A DNA stretch of 64,000 nt from Mycolicibacterium cosmeticum (lineage in GTDB: Bacteria; Actinomycetota; Actinomycetes; Mycobacteriales; Mycobacteriaceae), in NCBI GenBank assembly GCA_016197365.1, contig JACPVS010000013.1:62001-126000 (forward strand), given 5' to 3'. Made by a program: the position numbers and the translations under genes. Shown here in pieces: positions 52,255-61,323 of the stretch; position 1 is the stretch's first letter, and every line of letters starts with the position of its first letter. Under the pieces are notes generated by a model. That model saw only the letters and a program-made list of their open reading frames with translations, did not search any database and had not been told where the DNA came from.

Positions 52255-52414
52255 GACGCCCAGCATCACACGCCGCCCACTGAACGCATGGGTGACTGGA
52301 CGGTGGGTGTCGCATCGATTCATGCAGCACCAGAGGAACGTCGACATCACGACCATGACCGCGCATCGAGAACCTTGTTGAGAATCGACAGGCGACAACA
52401 GTGCGTGAAAGAGC

Positions 52415-52429
52415 GCAATGGCACATTGC
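52415..52429. promoter_or_regulatory. Near-palindrome upstream of the second deazaflavin reductase
   Basis: GCAATG-GCA-CATTGC has perfect 6-bp arms around three bases and lies 42 bp before the reductase start. It could be an operator or overlap the promoter. The 217-bp gap between 52255 and 52471 shows nothing else. Confidence 0.35.
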
Positions 52430-52471
52430 ACTACCGAAGGACTCGACATTACGCCAGGAAAGGGCCTGATC

Positions 52472-52900
52472 ATGCCGAATACCAATGACGACAAGACGCT
52501 TCGGAAGTTTCACAGAGAACGTCTGATCGGCCGCTACGTGCTCAACCCGGTAGTCAAAGGGTTGAGCAAGCTGGGGGTGCGCACTGCCATGGCTACCGAA
52601 CTGGAGACCATCGGCCGCAAGACCGGCAAGGTGCGCCGGATTCCGGTGACGGCGCAGTTCGACAGCACTGGGGCGTGGCTGATCAGCCAACACGGCACCC
52701 GCTCCGGATGGGGCAGCAACATTGTCGACAACCCGAAGATCCGTTTGCGCCAAGGCAGGCAGTGGCGTACCGGGGTCGCGACGTTGAGACGCGATGACGA
52801 CGTCGTCGCCAGGGGCCGCAACCTGGGCCGGCTCGGGTACAAGGTGACGCAGGCGCTGGAAACCACGCCCATATCGGTACGGATCGAGTTCACCGACTAG
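52472..52900 (+). CDS. Deazaflavin (F420)-dependent reductase family protein (DDN-like)
   Basis: This 142-residue split-barrel protein of the DDN family has ATELETIGRKTGKVRRIPVT (about 41-60), AWLISQHGTRSGWGSNIVDN (about 69-88) and the C-terminal PISVRIEFTD. ATG at 52472 follows AGGAAAGGG by seven bases; an upstream ATG at 52418 is less well supported. It shares family but little close identity with the copy at 19.8 kb. It stands between the HxlR divergon and the catabolic operon without clear membership of either. Confidence 0.85.
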   Translation: MPNTNDDKTLRKFHRERLIGRYVLNPVVKGLSKLGVRTAMATELETIGRKTGKVRRIPVTAQFDSTGAWLISQHGTRSGWGSNIVDNPKIRLRQGRQWRTGVATLRRDDDVVARGRNLGRLGYKVTQALETTPISVRIEFTD

Positions 52901-53051
52901 CTGCACTACTCCACCTGGCTGCTTCACCGATTGGTGCTCGGTGACGACCGTGGCGTTCGCGGCGGGTTACCCACAACCCTTCTCCGCCGACACCACCCCG
53001 CCTCCCCCATCAAGGAGACACTTCGCCCGATAACTACAAGCCTCGTTGAGG

Positions 53052-53888
53052 CTATCGGTTCTCGAGCTTGGTAAGTGCTTGTTGTACCGGGACGTTTCGC
53101 GCGAGTGTCGCGTCCATGATCGGACCGGCCACGCCTCGGAGCGCGGCGACCGGCCGCCAACGTCCAGGCACCGTGATGCTGGATCGCCGCCCCTCCAGCC
53201 CGTCTGCGATCGCAGCCGCTGCAACCTGCGGCTTGATTCGCTTGACTACAAACTTCGGCATCGCTGACATCAGGGCGGACACATGCGGATCGGCATCCAC
53301 ACCCTGACGGATCATGTCGGTCTCGATGAGTGAGAAGTACGCCGTCATTGCCGACGCTCCGTGGCTCGCGAGCTCGACGTGAAGGCCGCGGCCCAATTGC
53401 TCGACTGCTGCCTTGCTCATTGCATACGGGACGGCACCGGCGCCGTTGAGGTAGGCGAACACCGAACTCACCAAGACGATCTGGCCACCGCTGCTGATCA
53501 CCGATTCGATCGTGGCAGCCACCGTGTTGACGACGCCGTCCACGTTGACCGACATGACCCCACCCACTTGGGCAGGTGTGAGTGTGCGGAACGTGCCGCC
53601 ACGCCCCAGAACACCGGCGTTGGCGATCACGACATCGATGCGCCCGAATTGCTCACGGGTTCGCCGCACGGCCTCGGCGACTGAATCGAACTGGCTGACA
53701 TCGCACTCCAACGCCAGACCCCGACTTTCTGGCAGTGTCCCCGCTACCCGTTGCGCTGCAGGCAGATCGACATCCGCCAGCACGACTCGAGCTCCCCGCC
53801 GACTGAGCGTGACGGCGGTGGCCTCACCCAGCCCGCGGCCGGCGCCGGTGATGAGGACGACCTTGTCGGACAGTGAATAGCGCTTCAT
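53052..53888 (-). CDS. Short-chain dehydrogenase/reductase (fifth gene of the catabolic operon)
   Basis: This 278-residue SDR has the cofactor site TGAGRGLGEAT, NAGVLGRGG, catalytic Ser in VSSVFAYLN and YAMSK for the Tyr-Lys pair. Asp after beta-2 (VLADVDLP) favours NAD(H). ATG at 53888 lies one base beyond the stop of the OYE gene, so the two are coupled. It probably oxidises a hydroxy intermediate of the operon's unknown substrate. Confidence 0.87.
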   Translation of the reverse strand: MKRYSLSDKVVLITGAGRGLGEATAVTLSRRGARVVLADVDLPAAQRVAGTLPESRGLALECDVSQFDSVAEAVRRTREQFGRIDVVIANAGVLGRGGTFRTLTPAQVGGVMSVNVDGVVNTVAATIESVISSGGQIVLVSSVFAYLNGAGAVPYAMSKAAVEQLGRGLHVELASHGASAMTAYFSLIETDMIRQGVDADPHVSALMSAMPKFVVKRIKPQVAAAAIADGLEGRRSSITVPGRWRPVAALRGVAGPIMDATLARNVPVQQALTKLENR

Positions 53889-53889
53889 G

Positions 53890-55134
53890 TCAGAACCCGC
53901 GCTTTCGTCCGACTGACACAGTGCCGTTGCGGCGCAGCATGGCAAGCAGGGTGGCGACGCGACCGCGATTGAGGTCCGGTTTCAGGCCGGCACCGACGCG
54001 ATGCAATTGGTCTGTGTGCCAAGACAGTTCGAGGATCCCATCGAGTGACTTGAGGTCGACGAACCGCCCGAGGACACGGCGCATTCCGGTGCGCACCGAG
54101 TGTGAAGTCAGTGTCTCGGCGTGGCCGTCCAGGACCACCGTTGCGGCGTCGCTCGTGGTTGCGGTGGGGCGGCCCAAACCGATGACGTCGCATTCACCGG
54201 AATCGACCGCGTCCGCCATCGCGGTGCGGGAACGGAACCCGCCGGTGACCGCCAGTGGGATGTCACCGGCAAGGTCTCGGACCGTGCGGGCGTACTCCAA
54301 GAAGTATGCCTCGCGCGCCCGGGTACTGTCCGCGGCGTCGCCCATCATGGCGGGTGTTTCGTAGCTGCCGCCGCTGACCTCGATAAGGTCAAGGCCCTCG
54401 CGCGCCAACGCCGCTACCGCCAAGCGTGATTCATCCTCGGTGAAGCCGCCGCGTTGGAAGTCGGCCGAGTTGAGCTTGATCCCTACGGCAAACGAGGGTG
54501 ACACACGCGCGCGGATACGGCGCACGACTTCAAGCACAAAACGCATCCGCCGTTCTGCGTCACCACCCCATTCATCGTTGCGCTTGTTGGACAAAGGCGA
54601 CAGGAACTGAGCGACAAGGTAGCCATGCGCGGCATGGATCTGCACGCCGTCGAAACCTGCCGTCTCGCACACCGCGGCTGCATTTGCGAAACGCTCGATG
54701 ATGTCTTCGATCTCGGTAGGTGTCAGCTCACGAGGTGTCGCCGCGCCGGGCAAGTTGAGGGGCACTGGGCTGGGTGCGACGGGGGTGTGACCGAGCGCGA
54801 GCGGATTGGACTGACGCCCCGGATGATTGAGCTGGGCCCAGATCGGGACACCGGCGTCTTTTGTTGTCTTGGCCCACCTCGATAATGCGTCCAGATTGCG
54901 CTCATCCTCGATGACGACATTCCCGGGCTCGCCGAGCTGCGTGCGGTCGACCATCACATTTCCGGTGATTATCAGCCCGTAGCCGCCTTCACTCCACGAT
55001 GTGTAGAGCCGCTCGAGGCGCTTGTCGGGAGAGTTTTGCTTGTCAGCAAGCGCTTCGCTCATCGCGGCCTTCATGATCCGATTCGGCAGCACTTGGCCAC
55101 ATGGCAGTGTCAGCGAGTCGTGCAGGGAAGTCAT
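53890..55134 (-). CDS. NADH:flavin oxidoreductase, old yellow enzyme family
   Basis: This 414-residue FMN protein has the OYE barrel and the signature GFDGVQIHAAHGYLVAQFLS with the His pair that binds substrate carbonyls. PIWAQLNHPGRQ at about 97-108 and PLAVTGGFRSRTAM near the FMN phosphate are also typical. OYE enzymes reduce activated C=C bonds such as enones. The start overlaps the acyl-CoA ligase stop by 4 bp. In this operon it could reduce a ring enone or an alpha,beta-unsaturated intermediate. Confidence 0.9.
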   Translation of the reverse strand: MTSLHDSLTLPCGQVLPNRIMKAAMSEALADKQNSPDKRLERLYTSWSEGGYGLIITGNVMVDRTQLGEPGNVVIEDERNLDALSRWAKTTKDAGVPIWAQLNHPGRQSNPLALGHTPVAPSPVPLNLPGAATPRELTPTEIEDIIERFANAAAVCETAGFDGVQIHAAHGYLVAQFLSPLSNKRNDEWGGDAERRMRFVLEVVRRIRARVSPSFAVGIKLNSADFQRGGFTEDESRLAVAALAREGLDLIEVSGGSYETPAMMGDAADSTRAREAYFLEYARTVRDLAGDIPLAVTGGFRSRTAMADAVDSGECDVIGLGRPTATTSDAATVVLDGHAETLTSHSVRTGMRRVLGRFVDLKSLDGILELSWHTDQLHRVGAGLKPDLNRGRVATLLAMLRRNGTVSVGRKRGF

Positions 55135-56597
55135 TGCGGTCTTCCTTTCAGGTGGGCGGCCCGCAGCGGAGCCTTGTCCGTCTTCCCGACGGCGTTTTTG
55201 GGAATGGCGTCCATCACGATGATCGAGGTGGGGCGCTTATAGCCCGCGAGTTTGCGTGAGCAAAGTGCTTGCAGTGCTTCTGCGTTGACGGTGTGGCCGG
55301 GTCGGGGTTGGACATATGCCGCGACGGTCTCACCCCACTTGTCGTCGGGTACGCCGATAACGGCGGCCTCCAGGACAGTGGGGTCGCTGGTAAGGATGTC
55401 CTCGATTTCTTTCGGGTAGATGTTCTCGCCGCCGCGAATGATCATGTCCTTGGATCGTCCCACCAATGTCAGGTAGCCCTCGGCGTCGAGATGACCGATG
55501 TCACCGGTGTGCAACCAGCCGTCGATGATGACGCGGGCGGTTTCGTCGGGACGCCCAAGGTAACCGCGCATGACGTTGGGCCCGTGGATGATCACTTGAC
55601 CATCCACGCCGGTAGCCACTTCCACGCCAGACTCGTCGACAATGCGGATCTGCTGACCAGGAAACGCAATTCCGGCTGTGCCGGCCCTGCGTTCGCCGGC
55701 AATCGGGTTGATAGTGGATGCACACGTTCCTTCTGACAACCCGTATCCCTCGATGAGTGGAAAGCCGTAGCGCGCCTCAATGCGAACAAGCAACTCCACC
55801 GAAGCCGGTGCAGCTCCGCAGATCCCGAATCGCAACGACGATGTGTCGGGGATGACGTCGGCCGGCAGCGCCGCAAGCATGCTGTAGATCGTCGGCACCG
55901 CGGAGAAGAAGCTGGGTCGGTGGCGTTCAACTATGTCGAAGAATGCGTTCGCGTCGAACTTATCGGCGATGACGACGCTGGCACCGGCGAGCAGCGGCAT
56001 CAGCACGCTGACCACAATGCCGTTCACGTGGAACAGCGGCAGTATCAGTAGACACCGGTCGGTTGGTCCGATGCCGAGCGCCTGGAGGCCCATCGTGGCC
56101 ATAGCATCGAGATTGGCGTGATCGAGCATCACACCCTTCGGTATCCCGCTGGTGCCACTGGTGAAAATCAGCAGCGCCAGAGCCGAAGGATCCACCACCG
56201 GTGGCCTCTTCGAACCCGGCCCCTCCGCGTAGAGATCCCCGACACCCCGCGTCACCACCCCGACCCGTTCGCTGTCGCCGTCCTCGATCACCAGCAGCCT
56301 CGCGCGGCAGGCCCGCAGTTGTAGCGTGACCTCGGCGTCGGTCAGGCTCGGGTTGACCGGCGTCACGGTTGCGCCGAGCCGCCAGCACGCAAACAACAGC
56401 ACTACGAACTCAACCCGGTTTCGCAACTTGAGCGCCACCACATCTCCGGCGTCGACACCGAGTTCCTCAAGGCGGCGATGCGCCGCTCGCACACGCTCCA
56501 ACAAGCCGGCATTGGTCAACGACCGAGTCCCGTCCGCCACCGCAGGTCCATTGGGTTCGATATCCGCTCGGCGGTCGATCAACGAAGCAATACTCAT
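55131..56597 (-). CDS. Acyl-CoA synthetase (class I adenylate-forming ligase)
   Basis: This 488-residue AMP-binding enzyme has the P-loop LIFTSGTSGIPKGVMLDH (about 155-172), GYGLSEGTC, TGDIGHLDAEGYL and the C-terminal catalytic lysine in PKNAVGKTDK. It activates a carboxylic acid to its CoA thioester. It is about the length of short/medium-chain or aryl-acid CoA ligases rather than FadD long-chain enzymes. It is coupled by 4-bp overlaps on both sides (hydrolase upstream, OYE downstream). Confidence 0.92.
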   Translation of the reverse strand: MSIASLIDRRADIEPNGPAVADGTRSLTNAGLLERVRAAHRRLEELGVDAGDVVALKLRNRVEFVVLLFACWRLGATVTPVNPSLTDAEVTLQLRACRARLLVIEDGDSERVGVVTRGVGDLYAEGPGSKRPPVVDPSALALLIFTSGTSGIPKGVMLDHANLDAMATMGLQALGIGPTDRCLLILPLFHVNGIVVSVLMPLLAGASVVIADKFDANAFFDIVERHRPSFFSAVPTIYSMLAALPADVIPDTSSLRFGICGAAPASVELLVRIEARYGFPLIEGYGLSEGTCASTINPIAGERRAGTAGIAFPGQQIRIVDESGVEVATGVDGQVIIHGPNVMRGYLGRPDETARVIIDGWLHTGDIGHLDAEGYLTLVGRSKDMIIRGGENIYPKEIEDILTSDPTVLEAAVIGVPDDKWGETVAAYVQPRPGHTVNAEALQALCSRKLAGYKRPTSIIVMDAIPKNAVGKTDKAPLRAAHLKGRPQ

Positions 56598-57514
56598 GAA
56601 ACGCTTGCTTGTGCCGGCTGCAGTTGGCGGGTCAGAAACTCGATCTCATCGCTCACCACTGCTTCGAAAGACGCGCCTTGGTAGAAGTCAAAATGCCCGG
56701 CGTCATAGCACTTGATCTCGCCCCGCGGCGCGGTGCGCGCGTATCGCAGGGTTTGGACGGCCGGCGTCACACTGTCGGTGTTGCTGATACAGAACAGAAT
56801 TGGGAACTTGATTTTCTTCGCCGAACGCCCCGGCCGGTAGGCCATCACGGTCGGAGTGACTCGCGCTGCCACCTGGTTGCGGAACGTAGTGTCGGGCGGC
56901 AGCAGCGCCTGGTAGCCGGGAAGCGCGTCGGGTGCATTCATCAGGGCCACCGAGCCCGGGGGGCCGGCGAGAGGAATCATCGCAGGCGGCCTTCGAAGGA
57001 TCATGGCGGCGTAGTCTCTTGCCACCGTCGGCATTACTTTCAGTGATTCGGTGGGGCCGAGCGCGAGCGCCGAGGCCAGGCCGTCGGTGAACGGGCACTG
57101 CGCCACCGCCGCTTTCAATTCTGGATGACGCGACGCGACGGTGATGGCGTGCCCACCGCCGAAAGAGCTGCCCCAGACTGCAATGCGGGTTCCGTCGACG
57201 TCGCGACAGCTCTTCACCCAGGCGATGACAGCATTCCAGTCGCCGAGCTGTCGTTTGATCGACAGCAGTTGACGGGGGTGCCCGCCGCTGTCACCGAAGT
57301 GGCGGTAGGTGAACGCCAAGGCGGCCATGCCGGCCTGCGCGAACCGTTCGGCGAAGGCGTCCAAGCGCATCTCGCGTGTGGCGCCGAGACCGTGGCCCAG
57401 GATCACTACGGGCGGAGAAGTTACTCCGTTCGGCAGGTACAGCCACGCGGCACACATGTCCTCGCCCGAGGCGATCGAAACGTCGTATCGGGTGTAGGGC
57501 TGTGCGCTACTCAT
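56594..57514 (-). CDS. Alpha/beta hydrolase
   Basis: This 306-residue hydrolase has an oxyanion region VILGHGLGATREMRLDAFAE and the nucleophile elbow VWGSSFGGGHA (about 109-119); a late His (DAGHFDFYQG) completes the triad. Such enzymes cleave esters or, in catabolic operons, C-C bonds of 1,3-diketones. The motif spacing resembles the dienelactone-hydrolase/DUF1100-like group. It is overlapped by 4 bp on both sides within the operon. Confidence 0.87.
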   Translation of the reverse strand: MSSAQPYTRYDVSIASGEDMCAAWLYLPNGVTSPPVVILGHGLGATREMRLDAFAERFAQAGMAALAFTYRHFGDSGGHPRQLLSIKRQLGDWNAVIAWVKSCRDVDGTRIAVWGSSFGGGHAITVASRHPELKAAVAQCPFTDGLASALALGPTESLKVMPTVARDYAAMILRRPPAMIPLAGPPGSVALMNAPDALPGYQALLPPDTTFRNQVAARVTPTVMAYRPGRSAKKIKFPILFCISNTDSVTPAVQTLRYARTAPRGEIKCYDAGHFDFYQGASFEAVVSDEIEFLTRQLQPAQASVS

Positions 57515-58488
57515 AGCTTCGCCGCACCGTTGGTCGCGCCGACCGCGGGCACTCGCCCCGATGCGAGGGCTTGGGCATACGTGTCCGGGCGGTATAGGGG
57601 TAGCTCTCCGGTGATCTCGGTGTCCGCGAGGTACTGGACCATCAGTTCCTGGCCAACCGTGGACTGATCCGTTGGGAAGAACTCGGTTCGCTCGACGTGT
57701 AAACCTTCCGCCAGCGACATCGATCCGCCGAAGTACACCGACCTCTTGATGGCTTCGATCGAGCTTTTCGTCCGCTTTCCGAAATAGTCGGCCAGTTCAG
57801 CGGCCCGTGAAACCACCTCATCCGGCGCCACAACATCGTCGACAGCGCCGTAGGCCAACGCTTGCGCCGGCGTGAACGGCTTGCCCTCGAGGATCGCGAC
57901 CAGTGCCCTGTGAGTGCCGATCAGCCGGGGCAGTCGCTGGGAGCCGCCACCGCCCGGCATGATGCCAAGGAGGACTTCTGGCTGACCGATGAAGTAGTCC
58001 GCATCGGCCATGACGCGGAGATCGCATGCCCACGCGAATTCCGCTCCCAGGCCCAGGGCCGAACCATTAACCGCCGCAACGAACATGACGCCGCTGGCGT
58101 TCATCTTCATAAAGGTCGCGTGCAGGCGGTCGAGCTGGCCGGCTCCGCTCAGCGGAGTTTTGTCGACAACAGGCCCAGGGATACCTGCGCGGTCGATGTG
58201 TCTGGCCAGCCGCAGGGTGGCCGAAGCGCCCCGTCGCCCCAGCTTCGGTTTCACAGCCCCGGCTTCTTGCAACCAGCGCACGTCGGCATGGCTGACGAAC
58301 CGGCCTGGGCGCGCCCCGGTGAACACGACGGCGTGGATCCTTGGGTCGCGGTCGACCTGGTCGACCAACTCATCGAGCTCGTTGGCGATTTCGATGCCGA
58401 ACAAGCTGTCGGGTCCGCCGTCTACACGCACGACCAGTGTCGGGCCGCGGTCTTCGATCTGGAGGGGCTTGTGATTGTGGTGCTTCAT
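57511..58488 (-). CDS. Enoyl-CoA hydratase/isomerase family protein (first gene of the operon)
   Basis: This 325-residue crotonase-fold protein is longer than standard hydratases (about 260) by a helical insertion near residues 70-130. Both acidic residues of crotonase are present by position: Glu in GLGAEFAWACD and Glu in GQPEVLLGIMPGGGG. Roles in the family include hydration, isomerisation and C-C cleavage of CoA thioesters. It starts 30 bp from two TetR-type operators and leads a five-gene coupled operon. Confidence 0.88.
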   Translation of the reverse strand: MKHHNHKPLQIEDRGPTLVVRVDGGPDSLFGIEIANELDELVDQVDRDPRIHAVVFTGARPGRFVSHADVRWLQEAGAVKPKLGRRGASATLRLARHIDRAGIPGPVVDKTPLSGAGQLDRLHATFMKMNASGVMFVAAVNGSALGLGAEFAWACDLRVMADADYFIGQPEVLLGIMPGGGGSQRLPRLIGTHRALVAILEGKPFTPAQALAYGAVDDVVAPDEVVSRAAELADYFGKRTKSSIEAIKRSVYFGGSMSLAEGLHVERTEFFPTDQSTVGQELMVQYLADTEITGELPLYRPDTYAQALASGRVPAVGATNGAAKL

Positions 58489-58517
58489 GAGGTCACTTTC
58501 CGGTGTGCGGGAGCAGC

Positions 58518-58553
58518 TATAACGAAGTTATTGAGTACTATAACGACGTTATA
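58518..58553. promoter_or_regulatory. Two TATAACG-N-CGTTATA-type operators, 21 bp apart
   Basis: TATAACGAAGTTATT (58518-58532) and the perfect palindrome TATAACGACGTTATA (58539-58553) have centres 21 bp apart, two helical turns, so two repressor dimers would bind the same DNA face. They fill the gap between the catabolic operon start (58488) and the divergent TetR gene. The AT-rich core stands out in this GC-rich region and may overlap both -10 elements. Confidence 0.8.
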
Positions 58554-58594
58554 AGCCGTGTGGCAAGGGCAAGGTGGGTAGGAGGATGCGGGAC

Positions 58595-59296
58595 GTGCCA
58601 GAAGATGCGCCGCCGGATGGCGTGCCTGACCGCCTGGTTGAGGCGGCCATCAGACTGCTGGCCGAGGAGGGGCCGTCCGCCATCAAGGCTCGGACCGTGG
58701 CGTCGGCAACAGGACTCTCGACGATGGTGGTCTACAGCCACTTCGGGGGAATCCCTGAGCTCACCCGTGCCGTCATCGACCGGGGCTTCAACGAACTCGC
58801 GGCGGCGTTTTCTGCGCTACCCATGACCGATGACCCCATCGCTGATCTCGCCGCCTTGGCGCTGACGTGCCGGCGGGTCGCCCGCGCCAACCCCCACCTG
58901 TACGACCTGATGTTCGGCCTGTCGACCCGAGGTAGCTATCGCCCGCTGCAAGCCGGCCACTCCGGCGGGAATGGACAATCGCCGGCGTTCAGGTCGGCCT
59001 ACGAGCATGTCGCAGGAGCATGCGCACGGCTCGTGAAGTCCGGACGCGTCAAGCGACAAGACCCCGCTGGGATCGCCGCTCAGCTGTGGAGTTTCGTGCA
59101 CGGCTTCATCACCCTCGAACTCGCGGAGACCTTCGCCGAGTTCGATGATCCAGTGAGGCAGGTGCTGCTGCCCCTGGGGGTGAATGTTTCTGTGGGACTA
59201 GGCGATACGCCCGAGCGCGCCGAGGCGTCACACCAGGCGGCTGCGCGCCGCTACGCATCGATCGCTCTCGAAAGCGAAGGCCGTACGGCTCGGTGA
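58595..59296 (+). CDS. TetR-family repressor of the divergent catabolic operon
   Basis: This 233-residue TetR protein has its helix-turn-helix at about residues 12-58 (LVEAAIRLLAEEG, ARTVASATGLSTMVVYSHFG). The C-terminal ligand domain resembles the WHG/TetR_C_13 group (ANPHLYDLMFGLSTRGSY). GTG at 58595 is preferred because AGGAGG lies nine bases upstream; ATG at 58586 abuts that site and GTG at 58574 lacks one. It probably represses itself and the five-gene operon through the paired operators. The inducer is likely a pathway CoA intermediate or substrate. Confidence 0.87.
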   Translation: MPEDAPPDGVPDRLVEAAIRLLAEEGPSAIKARTVASATGLSTMVVYSHFGGIPELTRAVIDRGFNELAAAFSALPMTDDPIADLAALALTCRRVARANPHLYDLMFGLSTRGSYRPLQAGHSGGNGQSPAFRSAYEHVAGACARLVKSGRVKRQDPAGIAAQLWSFVHGFITLELAETFAEFDDPVRQVLLPLGVNVSVGLGDTPERAEASHQAAARRYASIALESEGRTAR

Positions 59297-59650
59297 TTTT
59301 CGGGGCAGGGCGAGAGTTGATCATGCCGTCCCAATGCGTGGACTTCACGCTCGAGGGTCAGTGGCACCTCGGCCGCGAAGCGCCTCCTCCTGGGCCGCAC
59401 GACCGGCGCGTTCACCGCACTCGACGCTCGTCGTGACACCGTCCGGATACGGCCAGTCGCGCGCGGCGGGCCTGGATAGGCCCTTGGGCGGTGAAGATTC
59501 ACCCGTTCGACGGAAAGCTCAGTAGCTCAGCTCGACCAATATGTCCTGCAGCGCAAGCAGCATCGCAATCCGCCACATTTGCCAGACACGGCCTAGACGA
59601 CCAGCAATTGGCCCGCGTAAGCCAGGCGACCGATGACTATTTGCGTCGCC
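59297..59650. other. Gene-poor stretch with possible coding remnants
   Basis: No intact gene is convincing in these 354 bp. Two short plus-strand frames look like C-terminal gene scraps. One contains LLLGRTTGAFTALDARRDTV and ends near 59479; the other contains AQLDQYVLQRKQHRNPPHL and ends near 59599. Neither has a start codon with a ribosome-binding site. Together with the frameshifted genes downstream they suggest local decay. Confidence 0.4.
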
Positions 59651-60786
59651 TTACCTACTGGCCCTGGCGGCGTCGATGGATACGATCGCGGTGACTCGGT
59701 CCCCACTGACGATGTGGTAGGCGTCGTGCCGGTCAACGGTCGGGTCGCAGTGCGGGATAAGCAATTCCACTCGCTCACCGAGCCGCACCGGCGATCCCGC
59801 CGGCCGGGTCAGGCCGCCGTGTTCATCACCGAAGTAGAAGTATGTCGAGTCGCCGAACCGGTCGCCCCCCGGTCGCGGTGCAGGACCGTCGGTGGCGAAG
59901 GCTTTCAGTCCGGCGTCGACGGTGACGATCGCCTCGGCATTCACACTGATCACTTGGCTGGAAACCCACAGGCTGGCCTTCAGATCGGTGCCTTCGACGA
60001 GCGCCTCGAGATATTGGGCATCCATGAACACGTACGATCCCGGTTGAATCTCGTTCAGGCATCCCATCTGCACATCGAGAGCGGCGGTGCCGGTGCCACC
60101 CCCGGTCACCACGGCGATGTGGTGACCGGACTGGCGCAGCGCATCAACCACGCTGCTCAACAGGTCCATTCCCGCGCCGACTGCGTCTCGGCGCGCCGCC
60201 AGGTTGGAGATGTGCTGCCAGTGCCCGCCGTAGCCTTGAACCCCGAGTAGCCGAAGCGACGACAGCTCGCCGAGGTGCTCGGTCAGGACGAGCGCTTCGG
60301 CGACGCCTCGCACTCCGGTGCGGTGCAAACCGACGTCGACATCGATGAGGACCGCGATAGTGAGGTCGCGGGCCGCGGCCTCGGTGGCCAGCGGGATCGC
60401 AGCGCCGACGTGATCGATGACGCAGCGGAAGCCCTCGTCGACAACGGCAAGATCACAGATGCGCCGCGCAGATAGAGCGTCGCAGACCGGAGACGTCAGT
60501 AAGATTCCTCGCACGCCAGTTGCCGATAGGGCTTCGGCTTCACCGAGTTTCGCGCAACACACGCCGACAGCACCAGCTGTCATCTGCTGGGCGGCGATCC
60601 ACGAACTTTTATGCGACTTGGCGTGCGGGCGCAGCGCGACTTCGCCCTGCGCGAGGGTAACCATCTGTTCGATGTTCGCATCGAGAGGGCCTCGCAGAGG
60701 ATCAGCGCCGGTGTCGGCAGCAGGTACCGAGAGCCCGGGACTCCGACCAGCCCGGAGGCGAAGACCTCGACCGGCCGGCCCGTCAT
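59651..60786 (-). pseudogene. D-threonine aldolase/D-serine dehydratase-like gene with one frameshift
   Basis: This is a PLP fold-III enzyme of the DSD1 family. After the break it has the PLP lysine in LRPHAKSHKS, GGGTGTAALDVQ, and the C-terminal metal ligands in LLIPHCDPTVDRHDAYH. The N-terminus starts at ATG 60786 in another frame (MTGRPVEVFASGLVG, LLPTPALILCEAL). It joins the main frame at DANIEQMVTLAQG only if one base is added near 60683-60690, where CCCTCTCGATG would read EALLDANIEQ. The ATG overlaps the tautomerase stop (ATGA), showing the two were coupled. It is either a true frameshift mutation or a sequencing error. Confidence 0.85.
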
Positions 60787-61239
60787 CCGGCGGTCGCCAC
60801 GGCAGCCAAGTGTTCGAAACCGGCGATCGATGCGACTTCGGGCAAGCGCCGAATTGCCCCGTTCTGCGCCCATTGCCCTTCGGGCACCTCCTCAATGACG
60901 CACGATGTCACGACCATTCGTCCACCACCACCTACCGCCGATTCCGCGGCGTCCTGAAGATCTGCAGCGAACTGCGCCTTGCGTGCACCGTCGAGCACGC
61001 CGGCGCTGACCTGCCAGTCGACGAACACACCCGCTGCCGCATCGTCGGCGGGTTGGCCGGCAGAGTAGAAACAGCCGGCCGCCACTTCCTCGATCAGGAC
61101 CAGCGCACGGATCCGGGCGTGGGCCAGATCAGGCACCGACTCGGCACGGCACGCTGCTTCGGTCAGCACCACGGCCAAGCGATCGCGCTGGGTTTCATCA
61201 AATGCACCGTGGGTCAACTTCCACTCGCAACAAAGGCAT
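60783..61239 (-). pseudogene. cis-CaaD-like tautomerase gene with one frameshift
   Basis: This tautomerase-superfamily gene of about 151 codons has the catalytic Pro1 in MPLLRVEVDPRCI. That frame stops at 61198, and the continuation (DETQRDRLAVVLTEAACRAE, then VFVDWQVSAGVLDGARKAQF and RMVVTSCVIEEVPEGQWAQN) is in the next frame. Removing one T from the TTT near 61198-61200 restores RCIDETQRDRL. Length and motifs fit the cis-3-chloroacrylate dehalogenase/MSAD group of hydratase-tautomerases. It is coupled to the aldolase-like gene by an ATGA overlap. Confidence 0.82.
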
Positions 61240-61323
61240 TTCGCTGTCCTCACTTCGATCCTGCACGGTGCAGCGCCCATCAGCCAGTGGCGAGATCGAC
61301 ATTTACCTTGCACAATTGGCCAC

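Noticed and set aside
59251..59525. Short open frames on both strands after the TetR gene
   Set aside because: They have no ribosome-binding site and no conserved pattern. They are treated as part of a possibly decayed stretch.
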